10,087 nt of DNA, from contig WGBJ01000258.1 in the NCBI GenBank assembly GCA_015494385.1, positions 1-10,087 on the forward strand, read 5' to 3'. The translations under genes and the position numbers were made by a program. The notes beneath the pieces are model-generated. The model was given only the letters and a program-made list of their open reading frames with translations, was not told the DNA's origin and ran no database searches. Source of the stretch: Marinosulfonomonas sp. (GTDB lineage Bacteria; Pseudomonadota; Alphaproteobacteria; Rhodobacterales; Rhodobacteraceae). This document shows positions 1 through 8,134 of this stretch, piece by piece (position 1 is the first letter of the stretch; every line of letters starts with the position of its first letter).

Positions 1-998
1 CCCAGTTCAAAGAAGTGAACGAGGCCCACGAGGTATTGAAAGACCCCGACAAACGCGCCGCTTATGACCGCTACGGTCATGACGCCTTCGAGGGCGGTGG
101 TCGCGGCGGACACCCGGGACAGGGCGATTTTGCCTCTGCCTTCTCGGATGTGTTCGACGATCTGTTTGGCGATTTCATGGGTGGCGGTCGCGGCGGTGGG
201 CGCCCGCGTGCCACACGCGGTTCCGACCTGCGCTATAATCTGCGCGTCACACTGGAAGAAGCATATACCGGCATCCAGAAAACAATCACGGTACCAACCT
301 CGGTGCCCTGTTCCGAATGTGCCGGCACCGGTGCCGAAAGCGGTGCCGAGCCTGTCACCTGTCCCACATGTTCCGGCATGGGCAAAGTGCGGGCACAGCA
401 GGGGTTCTTTACCGTTGAACGCACCTGCCCGACCTGTCAGGGCGCGGGCCAGATGGTCAACAATCCTTGTAAATCCTGTAGTGGTGCAGGCCGCGTCGAA
501 AAGGAACGGTCCCTTTCGGTCAACATTCCGGCAGGTGTTGAAACCGGCACCCGTATCAGGTTGGCCGGTGAGGGCGAAGCGGGTCTGCGTGGCGGGCCAT
601 CCGGTGATCTCTATATCTTTATCGACGTCAAGGAACACAACCTGTTCCAACGTGACGGCGTGAACCTGTTCTGCCGCGTGCCCGTCAGCATCGGCACCGC
701 GGCCCTTGGTGGCGACATCGAGGTTCCAACGATCGACGGTGGCCGCAGCCGCGTCAAAGTGCCTGCCGGTTCGCAGTCGGGACGCCAGATGCGCCTGCGC
801 TCCAAAGGTATGCCCGCCCTGCGTGGCAGTGCCACGGGGGATATGTATATCGAACTGGCCGTTGAAACGCCGGTCAATCTGACACCGCGCCAAAAAGAAA
901 TCATGCGCGAATTTGAAGATACCAGTGCCGACAATAACCCCGAAGGCTCCAGTTTCTTCTCGAAGGTCAAGAATTTCTGGGAAAGCATGAAAAGCTAA
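1..998 (+). CDS. dnaJ: Chaperone protein DnaJ (Hsp40), 5'-truncated by the window edge
   Basis: Co-chaperone that delivers unfolded substrates to DnaK and stimulates its ATPase in the cytoplasm. The frame is open from base 3, giving 331 visible residues; the family is about 375-385 long, so roughly 50 residues are missing, including the HPD motif of the J domain. What remains starts at the end of the J domain ([20 protein letters not shown]), followed by a Gly/Phe-rich linker with GGGRGGG stretches (about bases 87-210). The zinc-binding region (about bases 309-491) carries all four CxxCxGxG repeats: [24 protein letters not shown] and CKSCSGAG. The C-terminal substrate-binding and dimerisation domains run to the TAA at 996-998. 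The four complete zinc motifs mark it as a full type I DnaJ rather than CbpA. The GTG at 15 is an internal Val codon, not the start. In many bacteria dnaK lies just upstream, here outside the window. Confidence 0.97.
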   Translation, partial: QFKEVNEAHEVLKDPDKRAAYDRYGHDAFEGGGRGGHPGQGDFASAFSDVFDDLFGDFMGGGRGGGRPRATRGSDLRYNLRVTLEEAYTGIQKTITVPTSVPCSECAGTGAESGAEPVTCPTCSGMGKVRAQQGFFTVERTCPTCQGAGQMVNNPCKSCSGAGRVEKERSLSVNIPAGVETGTRIRLAGEGEAGLRGGPSGDLYIFIDVKEHNLFQRDGVNLFCRVPVSIGTAALGGDIEVPTIDGGRSRVKVPAGSQSGRQMRLRSKGMPALRGSATGDMYIELAVETPVNLTPRQKEIMREFEDTSADNNPEGSSFFSKVKNFWESMKS

Positions 999-1036
999 AA
1001 CAGGTGCGGGTTCTCCGCACCTGTTAACCAAATTTT
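999..1036 (+). terminator. Rho-independent terminator after dnaJ
   Basis: Directly after the dnaJ stop codon lies a perfect 11-bp stem, AACAGGTGCGG (999-1009) pairing with CCGCACCTGTT (1015-1025), around a 5-base loop (GTTCT). The stem is GC-rich. The T tract is short and displaced (TTTT at 1033-1036, after AACCAAA), so termination may be incomplete and some readthrough into radC is possible. Confidence 0.8.
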
Positions 1037-1061
1037 CACCATATCGGTCCAGCGTGGCCGC

Positions 1062-1793
1062 ATGGCACAGCAAACCCATTTTTCCGAAATGCCCTTGCCC
1101 CTGTTTGACGGGACGGACGAGGTGCGCACACCCAAATCCGGCCTGCAACCCTCCTATATCCGCGACCATCGCAAACGTCTGCGCGAACGGTTCCTGTCGG
1201 GTGGTGCAGCGGCCCTGCCCGATTACGAACTGCTGGAACTGGTGCTGTTCCGCGCCATCCCAAGGCAAGACGTCAAACCGCTTGCATGGCGCCTGCTGGA
1301 TCGTTTCAGCGATTTCAACCGCGTGATTTCCGCCCCCCGTGAACGCCTGATCGAAACCAAAGGTGTGGGTGACGCCGTGGTGCTGGAACTGAAAATTGTC
1401 GAGGCCGCCGCCCACCGCCTTGCCCGCGCCCGCGTGATGCAGCGGCATGTTCTGTCCGGCTGGGATGCCTTGCTCGATTACTGTCGCACCACAATGGCCC
1501 ACCGCGAGACCGAGCAATTCCGCGTGCTGTATCTGGATCGCAAAAACGTGCTGATCGCAGACGAGGAACAGGCCAAGGGCACCATCGACCATGTGCCGGT
1601 CTATCCGCGCGAAGTGGTGAAACGGGCACTGGAGTTGAATGCCTCGGCGCTGATATTGGTGCATAACCACCCGTCGGGCGACCCCACCCCGTCGGAATCC
1701 GATATCCTGATGACCAACCAGATACAGGACGCCGCGAATGCGCTGACCCTGACGCTGCATGATCACCTGATCATCGGTAAATCCCGTGAATGA
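1062..1793 (+). CDS. radC: RadC family JAB-domain protein, apparently cut short at its C-terminus by an in-frame TGA
   Basis: The N-terminal half has the RadC helix-hairpin-helix region (IETKGVGDAVVLELKIVEAA, about residues 97-116). The C-terminal half is a JAB/MPN metalloprotease-like domain with the full metal-binding signature HNHPSGDPTPSESD: H201, H203, S211 and D214, with E151 as the likely upstream acidic residue. The family was once tied to DNA repair, but its biochemical role is unsettled. The ATG at 1062 is the first plausible start; no clear Shine-Dalgarno precedes it. The protein stops after residue 243 in HDHLIIGKSRE, whereas family members usually continue with about ten more residues ending like SFRxxGLL. 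Exactly that tail follows in the same frame after the TGA (see the next entry). The gene converges on the minus-strand gene ending at 1822, with no visible terminator between them. Confidence 0.93.
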   Translation: MAQQTHFSEMPLPLFDGTDEVRTPKSGLQPSYIRDHRKRLRERFLSGGAAALPDYELLELVLFRAIPRQDVKPLAWRLLDRFSDFNRVISAPRERLIETKGVGDAVVLELKIVEAAAHRLARARVMQRHVLSGWDALLDYCRTTMAHRETEQFRVLYLDRKNVLIADEEQAKGTIDHVPVYPREVVKRALELNASALILVHNHPSGDPTPSESDILMTNQIQDAANALTLTLHDHLIIGKSRE

Positions 1794-1820
1794 TCGTTTC
1801 GGGCCGAAGGGTATTTGTAA
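1791..1820 (+). other. In-frame TGA and preserved RadC tail codons
   Basis: Codon 244 of radC is TGA (1791-1793). Without any change of frame, the next eight codons read SFRAEGYL and are followed by TAA (1818-1820). This matches the usual last residues of RadC proteins, so the TGA seems to stand where a sense codon is expected. A full product would have 252 residues. TGA serves as an ordinary stop at argJ (9428-9430) and at the 316-residue gene (3398-3400), so a reassigned code is not indicated. A nonsense substitution, a sequencing error or readthrough are the alternatives. Confidence 0.75.
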
Positions 1821-1821
1821 C

Positions 1822-3381
1822 CTACTTCCCCCAGACCTCGACCCGCCGGTTGATACCTCGGCCCCAGTCGCTGTCATCACAGGCCATCGGCAGGGCCTCG
1901 CCAAATCCTTCGATGCTAAGTGACAATTCCGAAGGCTTTAGCGTGGTTGCCACATTGATCACCGCCGTGCGCACCGCTGCGGCGCGGCGTTTGGCGATTT
2001 TGCGGTTTACGGCCGCGTCGCCTTCGCCATCGCTGAACCCGACAAACATCAATTCGCGCCCGCCGAAATACCCCGCCTCCAGCAGCCGTGCCAGCAATAT
2101 CACATTGCCCCGAGATTGCGCGTCCAGACGGGTTGATCCGGTTTCAAACCGGAACGTCACAGTCAACCGTTTTGCCGGCCGCAACACAGTGACCATGCGC
2201 TGCAATTCATCCAGCGGCGTTTCCTCGCCCGCCAAGGCAATCGCATTGGCCAACCGCTGTCCCTGTCGTTCTATCCCCACCTCGCCAACCTGTTGATCGA
2301 CAAAGCCGACACGCCGCACCACCCGTTGTGCGGCAGGGGATCGCAAAAATGCCAGAAACTCGCGGGCCGTTTTGGGCAGGCGGCGGGCAGGGGTGTACAG
2401 GAACAAGGGCATCGCCAGCGGATAATCCTCGGTTTTCAGGGATTGGCGGGTGGCGGCGAAATCCATCCCGCAAGCCCCGTGCAGCGCCACCCTGCGGGCA
2501 TTGCCCAGATCGGAAAACCGCGAAATGCCAATGGCAAAAGGATCCCGCGCAACGGCATCAACCAGTTCCGCCGCCGTGCCGTGGCGCATTACGTTTTCCG
2601 AAAGCTGCAAATCACTGCGCCCCATCACCTTGCGCATAAACTGTTGCGCCAGCCCCGAATCCGCCGCCATCATATGCAGATAGACCGGCGCATCAGGCCC
2701 GCCAATTTCCTGCCAATTGGCAATCTGCCCCGCAAACAGCCGCGCCAGATCATCCAGAGACACAGCCCTGACAGGATTGTTCGGCGCCACAACCGGCACC
2801 ACCCCGTCCAACCCCACAATCCGGCTGCGGGCCGGTTGGGTCATGTCGCCCAGATTGGCCTCTTTCGCGGCAGAGGCTTCGGCTTCGGTGACTTCGCGCG
2901 TGGCCAAAACCATATCCGCCTGACCCGCCACCATATCGGCAAATCCACCATCCGTGTTCGACAGCCGAAACCCGATCTTCGCCACCGCGCGCCCCGTATC
3001 GGGCAGGGACAGAACATAGGTGAAATGCGCGTCATCCGTAACGATACGCTGCAATGCCATGCTGCTTTGAATCGCAAAGCTTTCGATCAGGGCGGGCAGC
3101 AGGACGTCACCCATCGTCTTTGATCCGGCAATGGTGAATTCGGCCACAAAGCCCTGCAAATCGGGGCAGCCAACACCGGCGCAGGTCACGCCACTGCCAT
3201 CCAGTGTCAGCGCGCCAAATTCTGAATCAATCCGGAAAAACTCGCCATCATAGGTCAGCAACCTGCCACTGATCGAGATTTTCCCGTCCCGCGAGGTCAG
3301 CGTCACATCCTGCGACACAGCAGGCAAACCCAGCCCGATTGCAAAAAGTGCAGCGAAAAACGCCACACGCAAGAGTTCCAT
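1822..3381 (-). CDS. Exported PstS-like substrate-binding protein fused to a C-terminal OmpA-like domain
   Basis: This 519-residue protein starts with a signal peptide: hydrophobic residues 6-20, then a probable cleavage site after AVS (residue 23) or Gln24. Residues 25-78 form a small beta-rich module ending in a Cys pair (VTCAGVGCPD, C67/C72). Residues 82-365 resemble periplasmic phosphate-binding proteins (FTIAGSKTMGDVLLPALIE; FADMVAGQADMVLA; VVAPNNPV; LARLFAGQIANWQEIGG). Residues 407-517 form an OmpA-like domain with D451 and R466, spaced by 15 as in OmpA, where these residues bind diaminopimelate of peptidoglycan, and the ending GRGINRRVEVW. I infer a periplasmic, wall-associated sensor or scaffold that may bind an anion. 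No transporter permease is nearby. The ATG at 3381 is preferred: GGGGA lies 6 bases upstream and the signal peptide begins at once. A TTG ten codons earlier would overlap the preceding gene and spoil the signal peptide. It lies 16 bases after the 316-residue gene, in a probable operon with secA. Confidence 0.88.
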   Translation of the reverse strand: MELLRVAFFAALFAIGLGLPAVSQDVTLTSRDGKISISGRLLTYDGEFFRIDSEFGALTLDGSGVTCAGVGCPDLQGFVAEFTIAGSKTMGDVLLPALIESFAIQSSMALQRIVTDDAHFTYVLSLPDTGRAVAKIGFRLSNTDGGFADMVAGQADMVLATREVTEAEASAAKEANLGDMTQPARSRIVGLDGVVPVVAPNNPVRAVSLDDLARLFAGQIANWQEIGGPDAPVYLHMMAADSGLAQQFMRKVMGRSDLQLSENVMRHGTAAELVDAVARDPFAIGISRFSDLGNARRVALHGACGMDFAATRQSLKTEDYPLAMPLFLYTPARRLPKTAREFLAFLRSPAAQRVVRRVGFVDQQVGEVGIERQGQRLANAIALAGEETPLDELQRMVTVLRPAKRLTVTFRFETGSTRLDAQSRGNVILLARLLEAGYFGGRELMFVGFSDGEGDAAVNRKIAKRRAAAVRTAVINVATTLKPSELSLSIEGFGEALPMACDDSDWGRGINRRVEVWGK

Positions 3382-3387
3382 TAACCA

Positions 3388-3392
3388 TCCCC
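3388..3392 (-). promoter_or_regulatory. Ribosome binding site deciding the start of the PstS/OmpA fusion gene
   Basis: GGGGA on the minus strand, 6 bases before the ATG at 3381-3379. It supports that ATG over the upstream in-frame TTG at 3411, which has no comparable site. Confidence 0.6.
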
Positions 3393-3397
3393 GGTGT

Positions 3398-4348
3398 TCA
3401 GTTTTGCGCAATCTTTAAGTCCCTGAATATATTTTTCAACACCAGATTGCGTGCACCGCTATCACAAGCGGGCATATTCAACACCAGATCAACCAGCGTA
3501 TTACCGCCATTTACCCCGGGCTGAAGCGTTTTTGCCAACAGGTTCTTGCCGCATGTTTCCGGCGTTACAGCGGCCGACAGGTCCAACCGCACAACACCTG
3601 TTTTCCGCATCTGCCGACGGGGAAAACTATAGATTTCGGCTTGTTTTGCTTCGGGAAAATCCGTGCTGCCCAAACGGGTGACATATCCGCCACGCCCCTT
3701 GATCGCGATTGAAAGGTTCTGCGGGGCATTGCCCCAAACATGCACACCGGATGGTTCATAGGCGTGAATTTGCAGGCCCGTATCCCCCGACCACATCACC
3801 GCAACATGATCATAATCACTCGCCTCTTGCACGAATACCTCTGTGGCAATCGTTGAACCATCGGGCATCTCGACGCTAAAGACAGCCTGCCTGTTGAACA
3901 CGGGCATCTTCACCGAAACCCGCCCGATGTCCGAGGTCACAGCGCTAAACGACACCCCTTCATGGCGGACAGTTACCGGCACGCCCATTTGACAGGGGGC
4001 ATCAAGCTCAAGCCTTACCAGATCCCCGCGCAAATGCGTCACGCCAAGCGATACACTACAGGAGAACCCCAAAAGGCTGTATTGCGCGTTGTCGGGTTTA
4101 ACGGGGTTATAGCTTTGTTCGGACTGACCAACACGTCTGGCCAAGGCCTGACCAACGGCAGGCAGCGCAAGTCGGGCAATGTCACGCGGGACGGGTTTGG
4201 GTTCGATCACAGCGGGTTCAACGGCTACAGGCTGTGGTGATAAAACGGTATCCGGTACGGGAACGGATCGGGTTAGAAATTCATATCCGGCGATCAGGAC
4301 AGCCAGTAAAGCTATCCCGATCGCTGGATAAATCCGTTTCCCCGACAT
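3398..4348 (-). CDS. Membrane-anchored envelope protein of unknown function, downstream of secA
   Basis: A 316-residue protein I cannot assign a function. It begins MSGKRIYPAIGIALLAVLIAG: one hydrophobic segment at about residues 8-24 after a short basic N-terminus. This suggests an inner-membrane anchor with the rest in the periplasm, although an uncleaved or poorly cleaved signal peptide is also possible. Residues 29-54 are rich in Pro and Val, like a linker. The remainder is beta-rich, with four cysteines (C97, C119, C266, C295) that could pair in the periplasm, and a central stretch VAVMWSGDTGLQIHAYEPSG. I associate this kind of protein with Rhodobacterales genomes but know no characterised member. 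The ATG at 4348 has GGGGG 5 bases upstream. The gene lies 47 bases after secA and 16 bases before the PstS/OmpA fusion gene, so the three are probably co-transcribed. It ends in TGA (3400-3398). Confidence 0.8.
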   Translation of the reverse strand: MSGKRIYPAIGIALLAVLIAGYEFLTRSVPVPDTVLSPQPVAVEPAVIEPKPVPRDIARLALPAVGQALARRVGQSEQSYNPVKPDNAQYSLLGFSCSVSLGVTHLRGDLVRLELDAPCQMGVPVTVRHEGVSFSAVTSDIGRVSVKMPVFNRQAVFSVEMPDGSTIATEVFVQEASDYDHVAVMWSGDTGLQIHAYEPSGVHVWGNAPQNLSIAIKGRGGYVTRLGSTDFPEAKQAEIYSFPRRQMRKTGVVRLDLSAAVTPETCGKNLLAKTLQPGVNGGNTLVDLVLNMPACDSGARNLVLKNIFRDLKIAQN

Positions 4349-4395
4349 TGCAGCCCCCGTATCAAAACCCCTTTACAGTAACTGCAACACTATCT

Positions 4396-7083
4396 TTAAA
4401 CCAGCCGCCCGTGGCAATGTTTGAATTTCTTGCCCGAGCCACAGGGGCATTTGTCGTTCCGGCCCGGATTTCCCCAGGTCGATTCGTCATTTTCGTCAAA
4501 CCCTTCAAGGGCAACGCCTGTCGCTTCCTCTTGCGGCGCAAGCTGGGCCAGTTCCGGCTGTTCGGTCATGGCCTGTTGCATCATGGCCTGCTGTTCCTCT
4601 TCGGACAGCGGACGAATTTGCGCCAGTTGCTCGGTCACATCTTCGCGCAGGGAATCCAGCAGGCTTTCGAACAGCTGGAAGGATTCGGTTTTGTATTCGT
4701 TCAGCGGATCACGCTGGGCATAACCGCGGAACCCGATAACCGAGCGCAAATGTTCCAGCGTCAACAGATGTTCGCGCCATTTCTGATCGATGGTTTGCAG
4801 CAAAATCTGCTTTTCAATCGACCGCATGGTATCCGGACCGAACTGCGCCGCCTTCTGCGCCATCATTTCATCGGATGCGTCACACAGCCGGTCAATAATG
4901 GCCTCGTCATCAACGCCTTCTTCTTTGGCCCAGGCAATTACTGGAACATCCATGCCCAGATGCTGCATCACAGCGGCATACAGGCCTTCTGTATCCCACT
5001 GGTCCGCATAGCTTTTCGGCGGGATATGCGCATCCACCAGATCTTCGATAACCTGATGGCGCATGTCCTTAATGATTTCCGAAAGATCCTGCGTTTCCAT
5101 GATTTCACGACGCTGGGCAAAGATCACCTTGCGCTGGTCGTTCATCACGTCATCGAATTTCAACAGCTGTTTACGAATGTCAAAGTTGCGACCCTCGACC
5201 TTGGCCTGCGCCCGTTCCAGCGACTTGTTGATCCACGGATGAACCAGCGCCTCGCCTTCTTTCATGCCCATTTTGGACAGAACCGCATCCAGTTTCTCGG
5301 AGCCGAAAATGCGCATCAAATCGTCTTCCAGCGACAGGAAGAAACTGGAACGGCCCGGATCGCCCTGACGACCGGAACGACCGCGCAACTGGTTATCAAT
5401 CCGGCGGCTTTCATGGCGTTCGGTGGCCAGAACGAACAGACCACCGGCTTCGATCACCTTGGCCTTTTCGTCGGCATGTGCCGCCTCGACCTTGGCGCGC
5501 AATTCGTCCGGGTTGGCTTCGGGATCGGCTTCCAAAGCCTCCATCACAACCATATCGACGTTGCCGCCCAGCTGGATGTCGGTGCCGCGACCGGCCATGT
5601 TGGTAGCGATTGTCACCGCGCCGAATTTACCCGCATCGGCAACGATCTTGGCCTCTTGTTCGTGATGGCGCGCATTCAGAACATTATGCGTGATACCGGC
5701 CGCTGTCAGCATGTTCGACAGTTCTTCGGATTTCTCGATCGAGGTGGTCCCGACCAGCATTGGCTGACCTTTAGCATGCGCCTCTTGAATGGTCTTGACC
5801 ACGCCTTCGTATTTTTCTTTGGCGGTACGATATACCTGATCGTGGTCATCAATCCGTGCGATGGGGCGGTTGGTCGGCACTTCGACCACACCCAGACCGT
5901 AAATTTCCCGAAATTCCTCGGCCTCGGTGGCGGCGGTGCCGGTCATACCGGCCAGTTTGTCATACAGGCGGAAATAGTTCTGGAAGGTCACCGACGCCAG
6001 CGTCACGTTTTCCGGCTGGATGGTTACACCTTCTTTTGCCTCGATCGCCTGATGCAAACCATCGGACAAACGGCGGCCCTGCATCATACGGCCGGTGAAT
6101 TCGTCAATCAGCATCACCTCGCCGTCACGCACGATATATTGCTGGTCCCTTTGGAACAGCTTGTGCGCCTTCAGCCCCTGATTGACGTGATGCACGATTG
6201 TTGTGCTTTCAGGGTCATACAGGCTTTGGTCCTCGGGCAGGATACCGGCGGCTTTTAACCGTTGTTCGATAAATTCGTTGCCCGCTTCGGTAAAGGTTAC
6301 GTTGCGGGTTTTTTCGTCCAGCTCGTAATGCTCTTCCGTCAGCTCGGGGATCACTTTGTCGATGGTGACATATAATTCGGAGCGGTCATCGGACGGGCCG
6401 GAAATAACCAGCGGTGTGCGGGCCTCGTCGATCAGGATCGAATCCACTTCGTCGACGATGGCAAAGTTATGGTCGCGCTGCATCATTTCGGACAGGTCCA
6501 TGCGCATGTTGTCGCGCAGGTAATCAAAACCCAGCTCGTTGTTGGTGGCATAGGTCACATCGGCCAGATAGGCGGCTTTCTTTTCGCCATCGGGCATGTT
6601 GGGATAAACCACGCCGGTGGTCATGCCCAATGCGCCGTAAACCTTGCTCATCCATTCGGCATCGCGTTTGGCCAGATAGTCGTTCACGGTAACGATATGC
6701 ACGCCCTTGCCGGTCAGCGCGTTCAGATAGGCCGGAAATGTCGCCACAAGGGTTTTACCCTCGCCGGTTTTCATTTCGGAAATATTGCCCTGATGCAGGA
6801 AAATCCCGCCCATCAGCTGTGTATCAAACGCCCGCAAGCCCAGTGCCCGATGCGCCGCCTCGCGACAGTTGGCAAATGCTTCGGGCAGCAAATCATCCAG
6901 ACTCTCGCCCTTCATTGCGCGAGTGGCGAGCTCTTCGGTCTTTTGCTTGATTTCTTCATCCGAAAGTTTCTGGAACTCGGGCTCAAGCGCATTGATCTTT
7001 TCAACCAGCGGAAGCGTCGCCTTGATTTTCCGGTCATTCGGGGTGCCAAAGATTTTCTTGGCGATGGTTCCGATACCTAGCAT
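4396..7083 (-). CDS. secA: Preprotein translocase ATPase SecA
   Basis: ATP-driven motor that pushes preproteins through the SecYEG channel at the inner membrane. The 895-residue length is typical of alphaproteobacterial SecA. Visible in order: Walker A MKTGEGKT (104-111), the SecA signature [15 protein letters not shown] (131-145), Walker B DEVD (211-214), the preprotein-binding insertion (about 230-370), the second nucleotide-binding domain with [16 protein letters not shown] (493-508) and [16 protein letters not shown] (562-577), then the helical scaffold. A Gln/Glu-rich linker follows, and the C-terminal zinc motif [13 protein letters not shown] (C879, C881, C890, H891), which binds SecB and phospholipid. 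Nothing important is missing. The ATG at 7083 gives the usual N-terminus ([13 protein letters not shown]); AAGG lies about 10 bases upstream. A 25-codon open frame in the leader overlaps this start. The gene is divergent from the parvulin gene and heads a probable three-gene operon. Confidence 0.98.
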   Translation of the reverse strand: MLGIGTIAKKIFGTPNDRKIKATLPLVEKINALEPEFQKLSDEEIKQKTEELATRAMKGESLDDLLPEAFANCREAAHRALGLRAFDTQLMGGIFLHQGNISEMKTGEGKTLVATFPAYLNALTGKGVHIVTVNDYLAKRDAEWMSKVYGALGMTTGVVYPNMPDGEKKAAYLADVTYATNNELGFDYLRDNMRMDLSEMMQRDHNFAIVDEVDSILIDEARTPLVISGPSDDRSELYVTIDKVIPELTEEHYELDEKTRNVTFTEAGNEFIEQRLKAAGILPEDQSLYDPESTTIVHHVNQGLKAHKLFQRDQQYIVRDGEVMLIDEFTGRMMQGRRLSDGLHQAIEAKEGVTIQPENVTLASVTFQNYFRLYDKLAGMTGTAATEAEEFREIYGLGVVEVPTNRPIARIDDHDQVYRTAKEKYEGVVKTIQEAHAKGQPMLVGTTSIEKSEELSNMLTAAGITHNVLNARHHEQEAKIVADAGKFGAVTIATNMAGRGTDIQLGGNVDMVVMEALEADPEANPDELRAKVEAAHADEKAKVIEAGGLFVLATERHESRRIDNQLRGRSGRQGDPGRSSFFLSLEDDLMRIFGSEKLDAVLSKMGMKEGEALVHPWINKSLERAQAKVEGRNFDIRKQLLKFDDVMNDQRKVIFAQRREIMETQDLSEIIKDMRHQVIEDLVDAHIPPKSYADQWDTEGLYAAVMQHLGMDVPVIAWAKEEGVDDEAIIDRLCDASDEMMAQKAAQFGPDTMRSIEKQILLQTIDQKWREHLLTLEHLRSVIGFRGYAQRDPLNEYKTESFQLFESLLDSLREDVTEQLAQIRPLSEEEQQAMMQQAMTEQPELAQLAPQEEATGVALEGFDENDESTWGNPGRNDKCPCGSGKKFKHCHGRLV

Positions 7084-7154
7084 TTTGTCTCTGCCTTTTG
7101 GTCTGTTTTAAAAAGATCGTGAGCGACTGTCCCTTGCCCCTGCCCCTTGTGCAT
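7077..7154 (-). CDS. Candidate 25-residue leader ORF overlapping the secA start
   Basis: On the minus strand an ATG at 7154-7152 opens a 25-codon frame ([20 protein letters not shown], then AETKC) that ends at TAG 7079-7077. It overlaps the first codons of secA in the arrangement ATGCTAG, which would allow translational coupling. Its start has only a weak Shine-Dalgarno (TAAG). It lies downstream of the proposed secA promoter, so it would be transcribed. It has no hydrophobic segment and no recognised arrest motif. It may be chance; conservation is unknown. Confidence 0.25.
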   Translation of the reverse strand: MHKGQGQGTVAHDLFKTDQKAETKC

Positions 7155-7205
7155 CTTACATACGAACAAGAAGTTAAGTGCAGCCTGTGCTAAAGACCCT
7201 TTGGC

Positions 7206-7234
7206 GATGTAAGCAGCTGTTAAGGTAGTGTCAA
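7206..7234 (-). promoter_or_regulatory. Candidate sigma70-type promoter for secA
   Basis: On the minus strand, a perfect -35 TTGACA (7234-7229) and a weaker -10 TACATC (7211-7206) are separated by exactly 17 bases. Transcription would begin near 7199, giving a leader of about 115 bases before secA. The -35 overlaps a TTAA-N7-TCAA sequence (7220-7234). The -10 matches the consensus at only three positions, so the call is tentative. Confidence 0.45.
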
Positions 7235-7235
7235 T

Positions 7236-7253
7236 GTTACGCGCCCGTGTAAC
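7236..7253 (+). repeat. Small inverted repeat in the parvulin gene leader
   Basis: GTTAC (7236-7240) pairs with GTAAC (7249-7253). Two more inner pairs are possible (one G-U, one C-G), leaving a 4-base loop. It lies 20 bases before the parvulin start and could be an mRNA hairpin or a binding site. It is short enough to be chance. The rest of the divergent region (7084-7273) holds the candidate secA promoter; no convincing plus-strand promoter could be picked out. Confidence 0.25.
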
Positions 7254-7273
7254 CCGATCTGAGGACGAAATAG

Positions 7274-8122
7274 ATGTTAAAACGCAATAAATTCTGGCTT
7301 TCTGCGGTACTGGTTGCAGGTCTGGCCCTACCCGCCCTAGCGGAAGAACCCACCGCCGACACTGTTGTCGCAACTGTGAACGGTGAAAAGATCACTGTCG
7401 GCCATGTTCTGGCGGTCAAAGACAGCCTGCCGGAGCAATATCAGGCCCTGCCGGATGATGTCCTGTTTCCGGGGCTGGTCGACCAGTTGATCCAGCAGGT
7501 TGCACTATCGCAATCACTAAAAGGTGAAGTGCCACTGCGCATCAAACTGACCGCGGAAAACGAACTGAACGCCCAGCGGGCCGGTTATGTTCTGGACCAG
7601 AAACTGCGTGCCGCCATCACAGACGAGGCCGTTCAGGCCGCCTATGACAAACGCTATGCCAATATGGAGCCGGAAACCGAGTATAACGCCTCGCATATTC
7701 TGGTCGAAACCGAAGACGAAGCCAAAGCGATCAAGAAACAGCTGGACGAGGGCGCCGATTTCGCGGAACTGGCCAAAGAAAAATCCACCGGCCCGTCCGG
7801 CGCCAATGGCGGTAATCTGGGCTGGTTTGGCAAAGGCATGATGGTCAAACCGTTCGAGGACGCCGTGGTTGCAATGAAAGCCGGTGAAATTTCCGATCCG
7901 GTAAAGACCCAGTTTGGCTGGCATGTTCTGAAGCTGAACGAAACCCGCATGAAAGACGCCCCGCCTCTGGACGAAGTAAGAGGCGAGCTTGAGACCGAAA
8001 TTCAGCAAGAACTGGTTAAGCAGATCATGGAAGATGCCACCAAAGGGGCTGAAATTACCCGTGCCGACGAAGAAACCGTGCCGGCCTCGGTTCTGAGCCA
8101 TCCTGAACTGATCGACAACTAA
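7274..8122 (+). CDS. Periplasmic parvulin-type peptidyl-prolyl cis-trans isomerase
   Basis: This 282-residue foldase speeds proline isomerisation in exported proteins. A signal peptide is clear: basic MLKRNK, a hydrophobic core to about residue 20, and an ALA/EE cleavage site after residue 23. No lipobox cysteine is present, so it should be soluble in the periplasm. An N-terminal SurA/PrsA-like helical region spans about 30-130. The parvulin domain covers about 137-222, with NASHILVETEDEA (H141), the GPSGANGGNLGWFGKGMMVK loop, and FGWHVLKL (H217); both His residues are the conserved parvulin pair. A charged helical tail follows. The ATG at 7274 has GAGGA 8 bases upstream. It is transcribed divergently from secA, which fits a shared role in secretion, and precedes argJ by 12 bases, so the two are probably co-transcribed. 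It is not a full SurA, having only one parvulin domain. Confidence 0.93.
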   Translation: MLKRNKFWLSAVLVAGLALPALAEEPTADTVVATVNGEKITVGHVLAVKDSLPEQYQALPDDVLFPGLVDQLIQQVALSQSLKGEVPLRIKLTAENELNAQRAGYVLDQKLRAAITDEAVQAAYDKRYANMEPETEYNASHILVETEDEAKAIKKQLDEGADFAELAKEKSTGPSGANGGNLGWFGKGMMVKPFEDAVVAMKAGEISDPVKTQFGWHVLKLNETRMKDAPPLDEVRGELETEIQQELVKQIMEDATKGAEITRADEETVPASVLSHPELIDN

Positions 8123-8134
8123 AGGCCGGTTTTG

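Noticed and set aside
1791..1793. TGA in radC read as Trp (alternative code) or selenocysteine.
   Set aside because: TGA is an ordinary stop at argJ and the 316-residue gene. No selenocysteine-insertion hairpin is evident after this TGA, and RadC has no known selenoprotein form.
2293..3123. A 276-codon plus-strand open frame.
   Set aside because: It is antisense to the PstS/OmpA fusion gene, whose protein has recognisable domains throughout. The antisense translation is Arg/His/Gln-rich without motifs.
3381..3388. TTAACCAT (plus strand) at the start of the PstS/OmpA fusion gene, resembling an alternative CtrA half-site.
   Set aside because: It is formed by the start codon and Shine-Dalgarno context within a tight operon spacing, with no second half-site at N7.
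4234..6258. A 674-codon open frame on the plus strand.
   Set aside because: It lies almost entirely antisense to secA, which has every family motif. Its translation is rich in His, Phe and Gln with no domain, as expected from the complement of a strongly codon-biased gene.
7130..7152. G-tracts on the minus strand (AAGGGGCAGGGGCAAGGG) in the secA leader as a G-quadruplex.
   Set aside because: Only three G-runs of three or more are close together; a fourth is lacking, so a stable intramolecular quadruplex is unlikely.
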